From Paracyclopina nana (Eukaryota > Arthropoda > Copepoda > Cyclopoida > Cyclopettidae), in the NCBI GenBank assembly GCA_019096065.1, contig JAGUCH010000005.1, positions 5,704,001 to 5,768,000 on the forward strand: DNA of 64,000 bases, in the 5' to 3' direction. A model generated the notes under the pieces. The model saw only the letters and a program-made list of their open reading frames with translations, ran no database searches and was not told the origin of the DNA. Made by a program: the position numbers and the translations under genes. Within the stretch, counting starts at the first letter, position 1. Every line of letters starts with the position of its first letter. Of the stretch, positions 53,141 to 64,000 are shown piece after piece.

Positions 53141-55809
53141 GTACCCAAGAAAACTCTTCCTCAGCAAAACAATCATCATCATCTTTTTCCAAATTTTTTT
53201 TTTTTGGCATTTGCTGTAGCATTTAAAACTGCCTGCGTAACAAATTTCGATTTGGTTGGCATTTAGAAATTTCAAATGGAGGAAATAATCAGATCAGTGA
53301 GTTCTTCACAGCGTTAGTGATTAATGATCATTCAATACTTTTGCTCATTGTGACCCAGTTTCTCTTGTGGATAAACTAGATTGATGCATCAGCAACCTTT
53401 CTCACCCAGCGCAGGTTAAAATTGCGCAAAAAATAATCTGCACGATCTGGCATTATTATTATTTCATAAATTATTCATCTCGCAACTTTTATGACGCTGC
53501 ATGGTTCACCTGCTCATAATATCAGATATTTTGACAAAATATCGGAGCGAAATACTGAGAAACTGAGAAATTAGATACTGTTGTAGGATGGCTTTTGGTG
53601 CCAAAAGACCGAATTCGAAGAAAAAATCTAAAAAATGATGTTGGAAGTACCTGATATTTGCAAATATCAGCATAATATCGCTCGATATTTTGATCATAAT
53701 ATCGCAGGTGAACCAGGCCTTATTCCACTATCTCCGTTTATTAGCTAAAAGCCCACAATGTAGTTTTGCCCTTATGAAGAAATTATTAAAAAACTTTCAA
53801 ATTGTGGAAAAGATGGCTGTAAAGATGGTTTAAAATGCCTTGAATTAAACTTGAATTGAGAGTCTCGTTTGAAAGTGAGACAAGCAACTTGCTCGTTTCA
53901 AACAAGAAAAAAGGAGTTATTTCTAAAGATTTTTTCTAAGGAGCTCATTATAATCAATTACCAACAAGACTAAAAGAGAAAACTAGACACTTTTTTGGGT
54001 GTGACTTACCATTTGGTCTAGATGTGTAAAATGCGCGTCTTAGATGTATTTTTTCACCATTTCACAATCGTCAAAATCCAGTATTATCCAATATTTTTTT
54101 GTTTTGCTTGAGTGTTATCAGTAAGCCATTATTAAAACACTTTCTACCTAGTTTTGGCATTTTTGGAGAATAAAGCGCGAATTTAGGTGAAAGTGAATCC
54201 ATGCACCATAATCGGCTTTTGTTTACGAAGCGTTATTCTTAGTTTTCTGCAAGTAAAAGAGGCCATAAAGTAATTAGGTCAGCGACCAATTTTGCTGAAA
54301 CGTGATTAGGCAACTTTAGCTTCCAGCCATCGGATAACGCTGCGGGAAAGCCAGTTAATCAGCTCAAAACAGCAACAAAAGTGAAAACAGTGAGCGCAAT
54401 GTTAACACTTCACAACAAGTAGAAAAGTGGTTTAAATTGGAGCAAAAAAAGTGAAATGAAGACATGACTGATGGATATCATCATTACAAGAAAATGACAC
54501 GGTAAGCACTACTTTTTGACCTTTAACCGCAAGATTAGAGCTATGTACTATCTAACATATCTCGAAGCTAGTACATCTAGTAGTAATTAAGGTTTTCAGC
54601 CCTCATGCTGCTCAGTTTCCATTCCTTGACAAATAGAGAGGAATTCTCTTAATTAACTGCTTCAACTTTATTACTGTAGTAGAAGTATTTCTCCTTGAGT
54701 TTGCAAGGAAAATGGCATTTGAAATGAATTCAGCACCGGTATAGTGAATTAGCTGGGTCCAATCTTCTTCAGTCAGTTCGACTATGATTATTAGCCAAAT
54801 TCCTCAGGTTGTAATGAAGCCTTCAAAATTCTCATCTATGCATTTCCTCTGCTATATGTACGAGTATCTTCGGAAGTCTGCTATAGAACAAGTGTTGATT
54901 TTGAAATTGCAAGGGAGATTCATGTTTTTCTTGGTATATAGCAGCAAATCGTTTTGCCTTGATATAGCACAGGGGGGAGAGGAGGCATCTGAAAATAATG
55001 CTGTTGATGATGACAGTGTCGTCCTACTTTTGTGGTTTAGCCTGTTTAATCTGTCAAAAATGATGCATGGCTCTTACTATTCGTGGAAAAGAAATAATGG
55101 CCAAAGTTGAAGCAACTTTTGACTTGCTTTTTTGCAAGCTCATGTGTCAACAGCACAGTTAGGGGTGTGCTGACAAATTTATGACACAACGGGTAAAACT
55201 GCCCAGTGTGCATTAGCCATCATTTGTCTGTTCAGGGCCACTCCAATTTTCTTGGCGAGGCACACTGCAAATAAATGCACCTTGTACTACTGCTGAACAC
55301 CAACCTTGAATTTTGGACGTTTTTCATTATATTGCAGCAAATTCAAATACTCTGGTACGAAGTGTTGGGATTTGCAGAAAAGTCCCTCAAAAATATGTCG
55401 TGATAAATACCTAACGGTAATGCCATGGATATCAAAGGAACTACTACATCGCAGCAACTGTTGTTGCTTGGAATCGTAGAATTTGTAGTAGCATTAAAAT
55501 AGTTGTGCACAAATTTTCTCCTTTGAAGAATGGCAGATTGAGACGGGAAAAACGGAACGAAAACGTTCTTGTAGCAGCGAGAAAGAATGGATTTCTAAAT
55601 TGAAATGGAATGGCTGCAACATTTGTCACTGAAATGCTGAAAAAAGCTTCTACTAGTCTCTATTATTATTCCATATATAAAGTGGTATTATATGAACAAG
55701 AATGAATCAGGAGTGTGGGAAGTTGTAACAAAAGTATACAAAAAATGATGGCACAAAGTTAAAATATGCATAGTAGTACACTTAGTATTTGGAAGTAAAA
55801 ACGTATTAT
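53141..55809. other. Intergenic region and BCR 3' flank
   Basis: AT-rich, apparently gene-free. It contains a MITE-like hairpin element (53502-53715). The open frame 54784-55110 (108 codons) has no recognisable domain or splice support. The part nearest 55810 should be the BCR 3' UTR. Confidence 0.5.
53502..53715. mobile_element. MITE-like element with 12-bp TIR
   Basis: A 214-bp unit starting TGGTTCACCTGC and ending GCAGGTGAACCA, with further imperfect pairing inside (CAAAATATCG blocks and ATAATATC motifs). No ORF. No clear target duplication, so the superfamily is not assigned. Confidence 0.5.
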
Positions 55810-58800
55810 TCACACTTGTCGTTCCACAATTTGAATGCTTTCGCCCTTGGCCCGTCGAGAGAGGAAGAAATGCAAAATGCCAGCTTGGGCCATCACGTCC
55901 ACTGTGCCAGTCGTAAACTGGGATTCTCTGCTGATTTTCTTTTTGTCTCGCTCCGAACCGGAGTGCAGCATCGTGGGTCCAAACACAGTGGCCAAATTGT
56001 GCAGTGACATCTTGTTCTGCTGCTCATATTGTGACACTTTCACAATGTGCTCGATGAGAAAGACGATGCAAGCCTGATTGGGGTTGTGAGGCACTTGCGA
56101 AAAGAGGCTGAGTAGGGCGGACTTTTTGGCCTCAGAGTCATGGGCGGGGATCGTTTGGAAGGCCTCGAACAGTTTCTGGTAGATAGGCGTTGTCACGAGG
56201 GACTCTGGAAGATCTCGCAAGTACAATTTCAGCGTGCCAGCCACGCTGTGAATGTCCACATCCTTGAGCAGCTGCTCAGCCTCGTAGGGGTTCGTCTCGA
56301 AGGCCTTTTTGAGCTTGGCCACATCCGCGGCCGAGCCGGACACCCTGTAAATTCCCACCTCGGTGATGCCACGTCGTTCCACCTCACGCACGCAACTCGT
56401 GATAATGAAGGGCACTGGCCTTCTTTCCCTCTTGGTCACCACCGAAATGGGCGATCCGAAGAGGCCCTGAGAAGACTTTGAGGCTACAGAGGAGGCTGGC
56501 ACTCGTCTGAGGGTCTCTTCGAATGTGACGAATTTCATGCTTGAGACAAGCACGACGTCGTTCATGCTGATCCTCTGCTCGTGCATCTTGTTTGTCAGCC
56601 AGCTCCTGCTGAGCTCCAGCTGAGCGCGGCCTCGGAGGACGCACTGCTGATTCGTCTGCTCGTACACAAGAATCCGTAGGTTTTCAGAGCCCTCTAGGTC
56701 GATCGTAAATTCCTCCTCCCATTTGGGCTCCAGAGTATTGACCAGGAGTTGGGTCTTGCATTTTCGGAAAAAGTGGCCGTATGAATCGACCTCGACGACC
56801 GCGAAGAGGTCGGACGGCCTCGTTAGGCCTTGGAGACTGTGGATGGTGAAATGGAGATCACCCACTAATAAGGGTTCATCCCTTGGTGACCTCATTAGAA
56901 AAGATCCCATATTAGTCTTGAGGAACTTCCTGCAGCTAGTGATCCACGTCTGAAGCTCGTACATGCTCATATTCTTGGCCTGGGCTGAAGTCGTGTGGTT
57001 GGAGGGCAACGACGACTGGAGCACCTGCAGGGTTTCCACCCACTGCGACCTCTCGTACTCAGAGGACAGAAAAAACGAATAGGCCTTGCCTTGCTTATTG
57101 GATACCTGCAATCGAGAAAGTGGATATGTGTTGATGATGCAGGTGAAGAAAACATCGTGTCATAAATCATTTTAGAGCTTGGGCTCAGTGAGAAAATTAC
57201 CTGGAAAAGGAGGGTAGGTGATGCCAAGACGAGCTGGGCCTCGACTTCGGCCAACTTTTTACGAGGCTTCTCCGTGGCCTTTAAGGACATCATCATGGAA
57301 GTGCCAGAGCTCGCGCTGCTTCGCCGGCTGTTTATGGTCCCCTTGACCTCTTCCTCCTTTTCTATTCTCCTGATTTGATCCCTTAACGACGCCGCTTGCG
57401 TTCTGAGGGACACCAGGTTGGCGGGGTGTGACTCTCGGGGCTCCGTGCTTGGCTCTTCAACGATCAACGCCTATAAGATGAAGACGAGATGATTATGGGC
57501 TGCTGCTCGTTACAAAACTATCAGTGCACAATGGGGCGCGAGAAGGACTTCCAAAGTTTGTTTTCATGACTTGGTGATTTCATGAGAATGCAAAAAAAAG
57601 AAATATTTGCCATTCTTCATGGTAAAATAATTGATTTTATCTTCAATTGTGTATCTTCTTACTAAATGTTTGCACTCGAGCACTAGTTCAGCATAGAAAA
57701 AATTGCCTTATCTACAAATTGATTAAGCTTCAAACGCCCGAGGGCATTTAGAATCCAGCAAAAAAAAAACAAAGTCATTAGAAGCAATGGCCTTTTCGAT
57801 CACAGCCGTCAGTTCTCCCACATTGTGTGCATTTATGAGAAACTTACGTGTTCCAATGGGATGTACCACTTTAGCTGGAAGGTGAATTTTTCCTGATGTC
57901 GACCTACAGCGACGCCGCCCGTGGGGGGATGATTGCCGCTGCCCGAGGCCTTGTATTTGGCACAAACGAGCACGTCATTGAATAGGAACAAATGGCGCAA
58001 CTTGCGTTGGCCTTCGGAAAGCTCCACGATAAACGAGTTCTTCACCAAATGCCTCTGAGGCCTCTCGTGATGCGGAAACAGCTCTCCGGCATGCTTGGCG
58101 TTGTAGTCAGTCACAAGGTCCTGGAAGGTGGCCAAGGCCTCCATGAGGGCCTTGTGGTCCGGGCTGCCCACGGGGGTATACTTGATAAGATCTTGAAGGC
58201 ACAGGCAGTGCTTTTGGATGCGCCCCACTGGCTTGTGCAAGAGGTCCTCGAGGGACAAAGATTGTCCTTGCCGTTGACCCTTGACACTCCGCAATTTGAT
58301 GGATCGGGTGAGATCTGCAAATTGCGGATACGCGTCCGTGCACCGATGCAGCGACTCGAGAGCCTTCTGGTAATTGTTCAAGTAGGCCACGTAGATTTTG
58401 GTGCGACTGGCCAACATCTTGAAAGGGTGGCCTACACTCTCATTGCCCGTGTCCCATCGATCAACCAGTTTCTTGAGGCTCTCGTGAAACGTCAAGTGCA
58501 GCTCATGCAGGTCAGGCACTTTGTAGAAAATCACTTCGAAATCATCCTTGGGAATGAAGGGCTGGTCGGTGCTTAGGGTCACCTTCATCGCCTTCATGTA
58601 CTGGAGCATCACGCTGAGGGCCTCCAAGTAAATGGCCTCGCTGTCGAGGATGCTCTGGAGAATGCACTTGTACATCACGTGGTAGTCTCCGCTAGAGTCC
58701 AGCTTGGGCGAATCCAGAGAAGTAGGCGTGGCAGGAAGCTCATCCGTCACCTGCCTTTTAAGCTTAGGTCGAGTTGCAGTAGGCTTACTAATGGCCTCAT

Positions 58801-60352
58801 CGACGTCGATTTCGTCGTCACTTTGGAACATGGCAGTGGTGAGAGCCCCTGGAAGCGGGGATCCATTGGAGGAGTCTCCGGTGTTTCGTCTTTGCTGCAG
58901 AAAGTACTGAATGTTCACATAGGTCTCTTCCTCCTCGAGCTCTTCCTCCTCCTCCGTCATTATCCTTTTTTGGGAAGAGGAGCAGGTGTCAGACGAGGAC
59001 AATGTCCCCGTCCTTCGAGCAGGTAGTGGAGGCTCGTCGAATCCCAGATCTGTCGAGCTGTTTCCCCCTGATCCAATTGTGTCAGTTTTGGTCTCCTCGT
59101 ATAGTAAGTGGTTGTCGTAGAACTCGTCTGGCTCCTCTTCAGCCGCGACCGTGTCGTACAAATGATCCCCCGCACTCGGAACGATGCGAGGCTTGATGCG
59201 AGGCCGGCTACTCACTTGAGGACTCTTGGGCTTTTCGCCACTTGGCCTTCGCACAAGCCTGTCCAGCCTCGTCTCTCCGGAAGACACGCCAGCTCGTTTG
59301 GTGCTATCATTCCTCGACCAACTGTGATCACTGTCACTGGAATCGTGACTTTTACCACTCGGGCTTCCCATCCGGCCTCGACTACTGCTATCGGAATCAT
59401 TCCGGCCCTGAAGCACTCTTGGGGCATGAGGCTGCTGACTAGATTCACTGGGTGACGGAAGCTTGGAGCGGCGGCTGGCCACCGGCTTCATCATCACTGG
59501 AGGTCGCCCCTCCCAATTGGCCATGAGCTCTCGTACTGAGGAGGCCCTCGCGGCCGCGACCTCTTCGCCCTTGGCTTTGGCCAATGCAGAGGAAATCTTG
59601 CTCTCCTCGTCATCGTGGCCGTCGGGTTGGCCCCTGAAAATATCCTCGTTCGAGTGCGAACGCCTCAGCTCCACATCTTCATCGAGGTCAGCCATGGGCT
59701 CCTTGCTCGACTCGCTCGTCGAGGAGCTGATGGAGGACGTGTTGACTGCCGCGAGGCCTTCGCGAGAGCAGGTGCCAGCCATGAAGTCCTCAATGGAGGA
59801 CGATATAAGCGGGGAAGTAGGCGTTGTGGGGCTGGACACGCTTCGCAGCGAGTCTTTGCTGATGGAAAGGGGCTCGGTCGTCACTGCTGGTGACTTCTTT
59901 TTCGGAGGGGGCAGCGGAGGGGCCTTTTTCCGCGATGGCAACGAGGCCGTCTTGTCGAGGGGCTCTAGCATGTCGGTGACGCTGATCACCGTGACAAATT
60001 CGCTCTTTTTGAGATCGTGCAAATGGCTTTCGAGGAAGGCTTGCTTGCTGGCGTCGACGTCCTCGCTCATATCGAGGTCCGTTTCGTTCCTCGCAACCCC
60101 TTTCTTGCGCTCAATGTCTCTGAGCAGAGTCTGGAGGTAGTCCACGTACATCTCCTCTTTGTCCAGCTCCTCCCGGAGGATGGCCACCTTGGTGGAGTGC
60201 TTTTTGAGGTTGGCCCGCACGTCCTCTTCCCAGGCGTCGGGCAGCTGGCTGCCGGGAAACCTGGCTCCCCAGGCCTGGCAAAAGTCCGAGAACACTTTGT
60301 CGCCCTGATGGGCCATGTTCGCTTTTGTCTCATCCGTTCCGGCCGTTGTCAT
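55810..60352 (-). CDS. BCR: BCR-type RhoGEF/RhoGAP (coiled coil-DH-PH-C2-RhoGAP)
   Basis: Dual Rho-family regulator: DH-PH promotes GDP release and RhoGAP stimulates GTP hydrolysis, mainly on Rac/Cdc42 in this family. Exons on the - strand are 60352-57848, 57470-57201 and 57105-55810, all phase 0, about 1,356 residues. The N-terminal QAWGARFPGSQLP...VDYLQTLLRDIERKKG matches the BCR oligomerisation coiled coil, which distinguishes it from ABR. A long disordered Ser/Pro-rich region with LYDTV, EFYDN and LLYEE tyrosine motifs follows. Then DH (about residues 560-755), PH split across exons (about 770-960), C2 (about 1006-1118) and RhoGAP (about 1141-1343) with the arginine finger in GIYRVSG near residue 1179. 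I cannot place the BCR serine/threonine kinase region of vertebrates. It does not end in the vertebrate PDZ-binding STEV. Confidence 0.92.
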
Positions 60353-60401
60353 CTTTGTTTCGGTTGATCACCGCTGGGATCTCGCCGTCACCGCCATCAT
60401 C
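60353..60401 (-). promoter_or_regulatory. BCR 5' UTR with upstream ORF
   Basis: On the - strand an acceptor (TTTTTGCCCGTTCCAG) ends at 60402. The exon then begins with two consecutive ATGs starting a 10-codon ORF (60400-60368, MMAVTARSQR, stop TGA) that ends 15 bases before the BCR start codon. It could reduce or tune BCR translation by reinitiation. Confidence 0.5.
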
Positions 60402-63244
60402 CTGGAACGGGCAAAAAATGCGATGATGCATGAGTGAGTCATGTGCCGTCAATTGAACTTATAAGGACTCGTTTGGCTGCTAAAATCGCTTAACCTCAGG
60501 CAAGACGAGCCGGAGCAACGTCAGCAGTGAACGAGATAAAAAGGGCAACGTCGCGGCTGCCGCGCTTGATAAAAATATCGACGACTGCAACGAGGTCGCA
60601 TGAGTCACGAGGTTCAAGGAAGTCCTACCTGGTCGCGGCAACGATGACCGGGGCCTGCATGTTGGATGGGGGGGGGTGCCTGACAAAGGCCACAAAGCGT
60701 CTGCAAAGCCGGCTTCTTGGTGCGCGCGAGGGAGGGCTGCGAAGTGCTATCGGGAAAGCCAGCTAGCAGTTGGTGATTGGCTCTTTTGCGTTCTTGTTGT
60801 TGCCGCTCTTGTCGTCGTCGGCCAACTGATGCTGCTGCTGGTGCTGCAACTGCGGCCGCAGTCACAAAGAAAGAAGTAACGACGTATGCGTGTGTCGGAC
60901 CAGCTGCTCCATGCGTTCGTCGTCCATGCACGGCTGCTGCTGCCGCCGCTGTTCCTTCCTCCTACGACTACGCACTCCTCGCTGCTCCGCGACTTCGGCA
61001 CGCTCACGAGGTCATGGATCCTTTACGATCGCTTGATATCGTTGGCACAACAATGGGTTATTATTACGCCTCGCGTATGCGCCCAGTCAAGGCCTCGGAA
61101 ACTCAATTCAGCCATTTTTGGCACGTTCCCCATTGCCCCGTGTCGTTTGACGAACAATTTAGCCTTTGTTGACGTTTACGAAAATTCACCCCCGCGACTT
61201 GACGAGAAAAGCGACGTTTGTTGTTTGTTTACGTTTTCCTTTCGCGTTCGACGACGAAAAATGGCTCCAATTCAAAATGCGTTGCTCGCTTTTGCTGCGC
61301 ATTCCATGGCTATCGACCTTTTATTATCACCGTAGTTTTCCTTTCCGACGGTGCTTCGTGGAAAGAAATGACGGCCGACGCCATCTAGCGGGCCTTCCCG
61401 ACATTTTTGGTAGCGTTGATCCGTTTTATTTTCAAAAATGCACTGTTTTACGTACGTTACATACTCATGATCCGTGTGTGATTTCGGTTCACCTTTCTGC
61501 GTTCCTTCGTGTATGTGCGTGTATTTTTTTTTGTTCATGATTAACTAGTTGTATAATAGTATGCAATTTACGTGTTGTCGCCATCGTGATGCTGATATTT
61601 GTTAAGTAAGCATTGCTGGTCAAAGGACTCCGCTTCTATGCGCTTTGGTAGTTCGTCTTCTGGTGCCGCAAAGTTCCTTTCCTTCTTTTTGGAGTCGGGC
61701 GGGAGGGCATAATAAGCATCATCATCAATAACATATTGGCAACGTTCGTCTTTGTGTGTTTCATCTAAAATATTAGTTATGGTAGTAGCATGGTATTCAG
61801 GTATGATCATTTTGGTTCATGTTATGGAAAAAGCGGCTACCGCATCAATTTTAAAAGCATTTGGGGTGAGTAGTTGTAGCGTAGTTTATAGTAGAAGTTG
61901 TAGTTGGCGATGATGTATCATGATCCATCGGAAATACAATATTTGTTATGTTTGTTACTATGATCAGCCCGCGATTTGGTCGTCACGGGCTCTGCGAAAG
62001 ACATTTGCTTTGAAAATGAAATTGTCGTCTATTAGGAGCTATAGAAGCTATCTTTGCTTGTTGCAGTGCAGTCGTATTTTGACGCTCATTCGCTGATAAT
62101 CTTTACAAAATGACCGAATCGTGGTACATTAGCGTACGTTCCAAGGGTCAGCTTTTGTTTCATTACTTTTTTAAAAGTTGTTGGCTTCCTTTTTAAGTTG
62201 TAAAAATGGCGTGAGGGGGGCCTAAGTGATGTCTTTAGTAGGTGGAGTATAATATATCACAAGCGCAACTTTCCGACGATGCTAATAGAGATTACGAGCC
62301 TAAAGTAATTTTCTCACATACAAAGAAGCATCGTTTCATCGTACATCAGCAAAGAATGTGTAAAAACGCAAAAAGTTCTCTTTCATGGCATATAGTAAGA
62401 TTTTAGCTGGAATTTAGGGCGGCTGGCGGCGGGAAGTCGTTATATAATATAGTAAAAGCATCGGCATATTTTACGACGTTCTTTCTCGTGAAATTGTACG
62501 TAGTAATAGCATGGAGGGTAGCATAGTATAATTATGATGCAGTTTCACTTAACGCTCTAAAATACTCTTCATCTTGTAGTAGTCTTAACTAAGGGTCTTT
62601 TTTCACCTCGTTTGCTTGGAGGAGCAGCTTTCTTTTTTTAATTGTAGCATATGTTGCTGTAGTAGTATAAAGTAGCAAATTGGTGAGAGAGTTTCAAGAA
62701 GCAATTTTCTAGTGGAACTACTGAATTAAGTGTGCTCGCGCGGCGGGGAAAAAGCAAGTTATAGTGGATGAATAAAATGGCCCTTTTCGTGGAGAGGCCC
62801 TCGTTCAATAGCTTTAAAGTACATGTGTGACTTTTCAATCATTTGAATTTCGATTTTGTCATATTTACGCGTGACACGTCGTGATCTAAAACGCTAGTTT
62901 TCGTGGCTGCTGCTTCTGATGGATCATGACTCGTAGCTATCACAGCTCTATTTTCTTCTTCCTCTTCAGAAATATTCATAATAAAGACGGTTTTTGCCTC
63001 CCTTACGGTTAATTGTTGTTTTGGTATTATAACGTTGAAGTGTCTAAAGCTTGTCTTCATTTCGTGATAGTTGGTGTCGGGTTTTTTTTCGGTTGAGAGA
63101 AGAGCTCCTTTCCGATGTCGTCAGCTAAAAAGCAGAGAAAGGAGAAAAGAGATGAAAAGAGCTTTCTTAACTACTATGGCCTGAGAGAATGAAAATAAAA
63201 AAGTTGAAATTAATAGCAGAAGTAGCCGAGTTCCGCTACCTTAA
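60402..63244. other. BCR upstream region and CELF 3' flank
   Basis: 60402-61400 is CpG-rich and should hold the BCR first exon(s) and promoter. 61400-63244 is AT-rich and probably contains the CELF 3' UTR; AATAAA on the - strand occurs at 61425-61430. A possible short - strand exon is listed separately. No other gene is convincing. Confidence 0.45.
61568..61764 (-). CDS. Possible terminal exon of unknown gene
   Basis: After an acceptor-like ATATTTTAG, an open frame of about 65 codons (THKDERCQYVIDDDAYY... to a TAA at 61568) has balanced, protein-like composition unlike the surrounding AT-rich DNA. No upstream partner exon is identified within the window. It may instead be CELF 3' UTR. Confidence 0.2.
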
Positions 63245-64000
63245 TTAGTAGGGCCTGCTGGCCTCCTTTGGCCTCTTCAGTTGGACCTTCAGTCGCTTCA
63301 TGCCAATTTGGAACCCATTCATGGCTTGGATCGCGGCTTGAGCGCTGTTGGGATTATCAAAGCTGACAAATCCTGGAATATACATAGAGAGTGCATCAAT
63401 AGATGTGAGAAAGCCATAACATGACAGCGGTTGATAGGCTTACCGAAACATTTGCTTTGGTTCGTGGCTCGGTCGATAAACACTTTGGAGCTGATGACGT
63501 TTCCAAACGGCAAGAACATCTGCATGAGCTCCGCATCCCCAAACTCTTGGGGTAGGTGGTAGATGAAGAGATTACAGCCCTCGGGACCGGAGATCGAGCA
63601 GCCTGCGTCAAAACATGATTATAATGACTATTTTCAGCAAGAAACGTTGTACTGGGTCAAGAGTTTTAGTTCAGGCTTTTTCAATGCCACTTAATGCTTA
63701 AGATGGCGCCACAGTAGAGAAGGAGAAAATACCAGAGATTTACTTTTCTGCTATATATATTTTTTTTGGCATTTTTGGTGAACGAACGGCGAAAATAATT
63801 TTTTTACAATATCATACTGTGCTTTTCTACTATATGTGTTTTTTTGGCACTTTTGGCGGCCAAATGGCGAAAACTGTATGGTATAATGTGAAATTTCTGC
63901 GTAAACAAACCGCTGCGCCATCTTGCGGATAATTCCCACTTTTAAATACATACCTATGCCAGGATAGGGTATTGTTGGGTACGTCTGAAGGGTGGCTGCG
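63245..64000 (-). CDS. CELF: CELF/Bruno RNA-binding protein, C-terminal exons (partial)
   Basis: RNA-binding regulator of alternative splicing and translation. Three exons on the - strand: 64000 (window edge)-63954, 63602-63444 and 63372-63245, phase-consistent. They encode the end of the divergent linker ([11 protein letters not shown]), then the complete RRM3: [18 protein letters not shown] (RNP2), KCFGFVSF (RNP1, split by an intron), [17 protein letters not shown] and the short tail EASRPY. The sequence is nearly the same as vertebrate CELF1/2 RRM3. The gene's 5' part lies beyond the window. Which CELF paralogue (bru1, arrest or other) cannot be told from RRM3 alone. Confidence 0.93.

Noticed and set aside
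54784-55110. 108-codon + strand ORF in the gap before BCR
   Set aside because: No domain, no splice context, hydrophobic/Ser-rich composition as expected from AT-rich DNA.

Overview
This is a window of an animal nuclear genome, most likely an invertebrate and probably an arthropod. The evidence is a set of split genes with GT-AG introns of about 55 bp to 3 kb, metazoan-specific families (PCBP/mub, BTB-BACK-Kelch, FBF1, FBXL16, BCR, CELF), an insect/crustacean-style TATA plus TCAGTT initiator, and an env-bearing Ty3/gypsy element. The species cannot be fixed from the sequence. All exon boundaries were read by eye from splice consensus, reading phase and remembered family sequences; no database was searched. 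Layout: 1-14.4 kb, a + strand PCBP/mub-type triple-KH RNA-binding protein with nine coding exons, a low-complexity exon with several internal acceptor sites and a candidate alternative last exon. 16.3-22.6 kb, a - strand BTB-BACK-Kelch protein in seven exons; its largest intron holds a foldback element, a hAT-type MITE with an 8-bp target duplication, a GC-rich minisatellite and a tandem pair of 33-bp palindromes. 24.3-26.6 kb, a + strand PH-domain, proline-rich adaptor resembling SKAP but without SH3. 26.7-39.8 kb, + strand FBF1, a ciliary transition-fibre protein, whose seventh intron is occupied by a 9,241-bp LTR retrotransposon. 40.3-42.8 kb, + strand FBXL16. 43.8-45.0 kb, an unrecognised Lys/Glu-rich protein with a cysteine string. 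45.0 kb, a tRNA-Leu(UAA). 45.4-53.1 kb, a satellite of about 172-bp units arranged as two opposed arms around an inversion point near 49.35 kb. 55.8-60.4 kb, - strand BCR with coiled coil, DH, PH, C2 and RhoGAP domains. 63.2 kb to the window end, the last three exons of a - strand CELF/Bruno protein. The retrotransposon (29164-38404) is the richest part. Its two 245-bp LTRs look identical by eye and are flanked by a CTTT duplication, so insertion was recent. It has a leader with stem-closed, partly tRNA-like modules, a gag start codon followed directly by a 61-bp intron, a textbook -1 frameshift signal at the gag end with the gag stop codon in the hairpin loop, a pol region interrupted by two net -1 frame changes, and a large env-like glycoprotein ORF behind its own splice acceptor. 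The host genes do not form an operon or a shared pathway; two of them (mub, CELF) are RNA-processing factors, and the others act in ubiquitin ligase, signalling or ciliary complexes.
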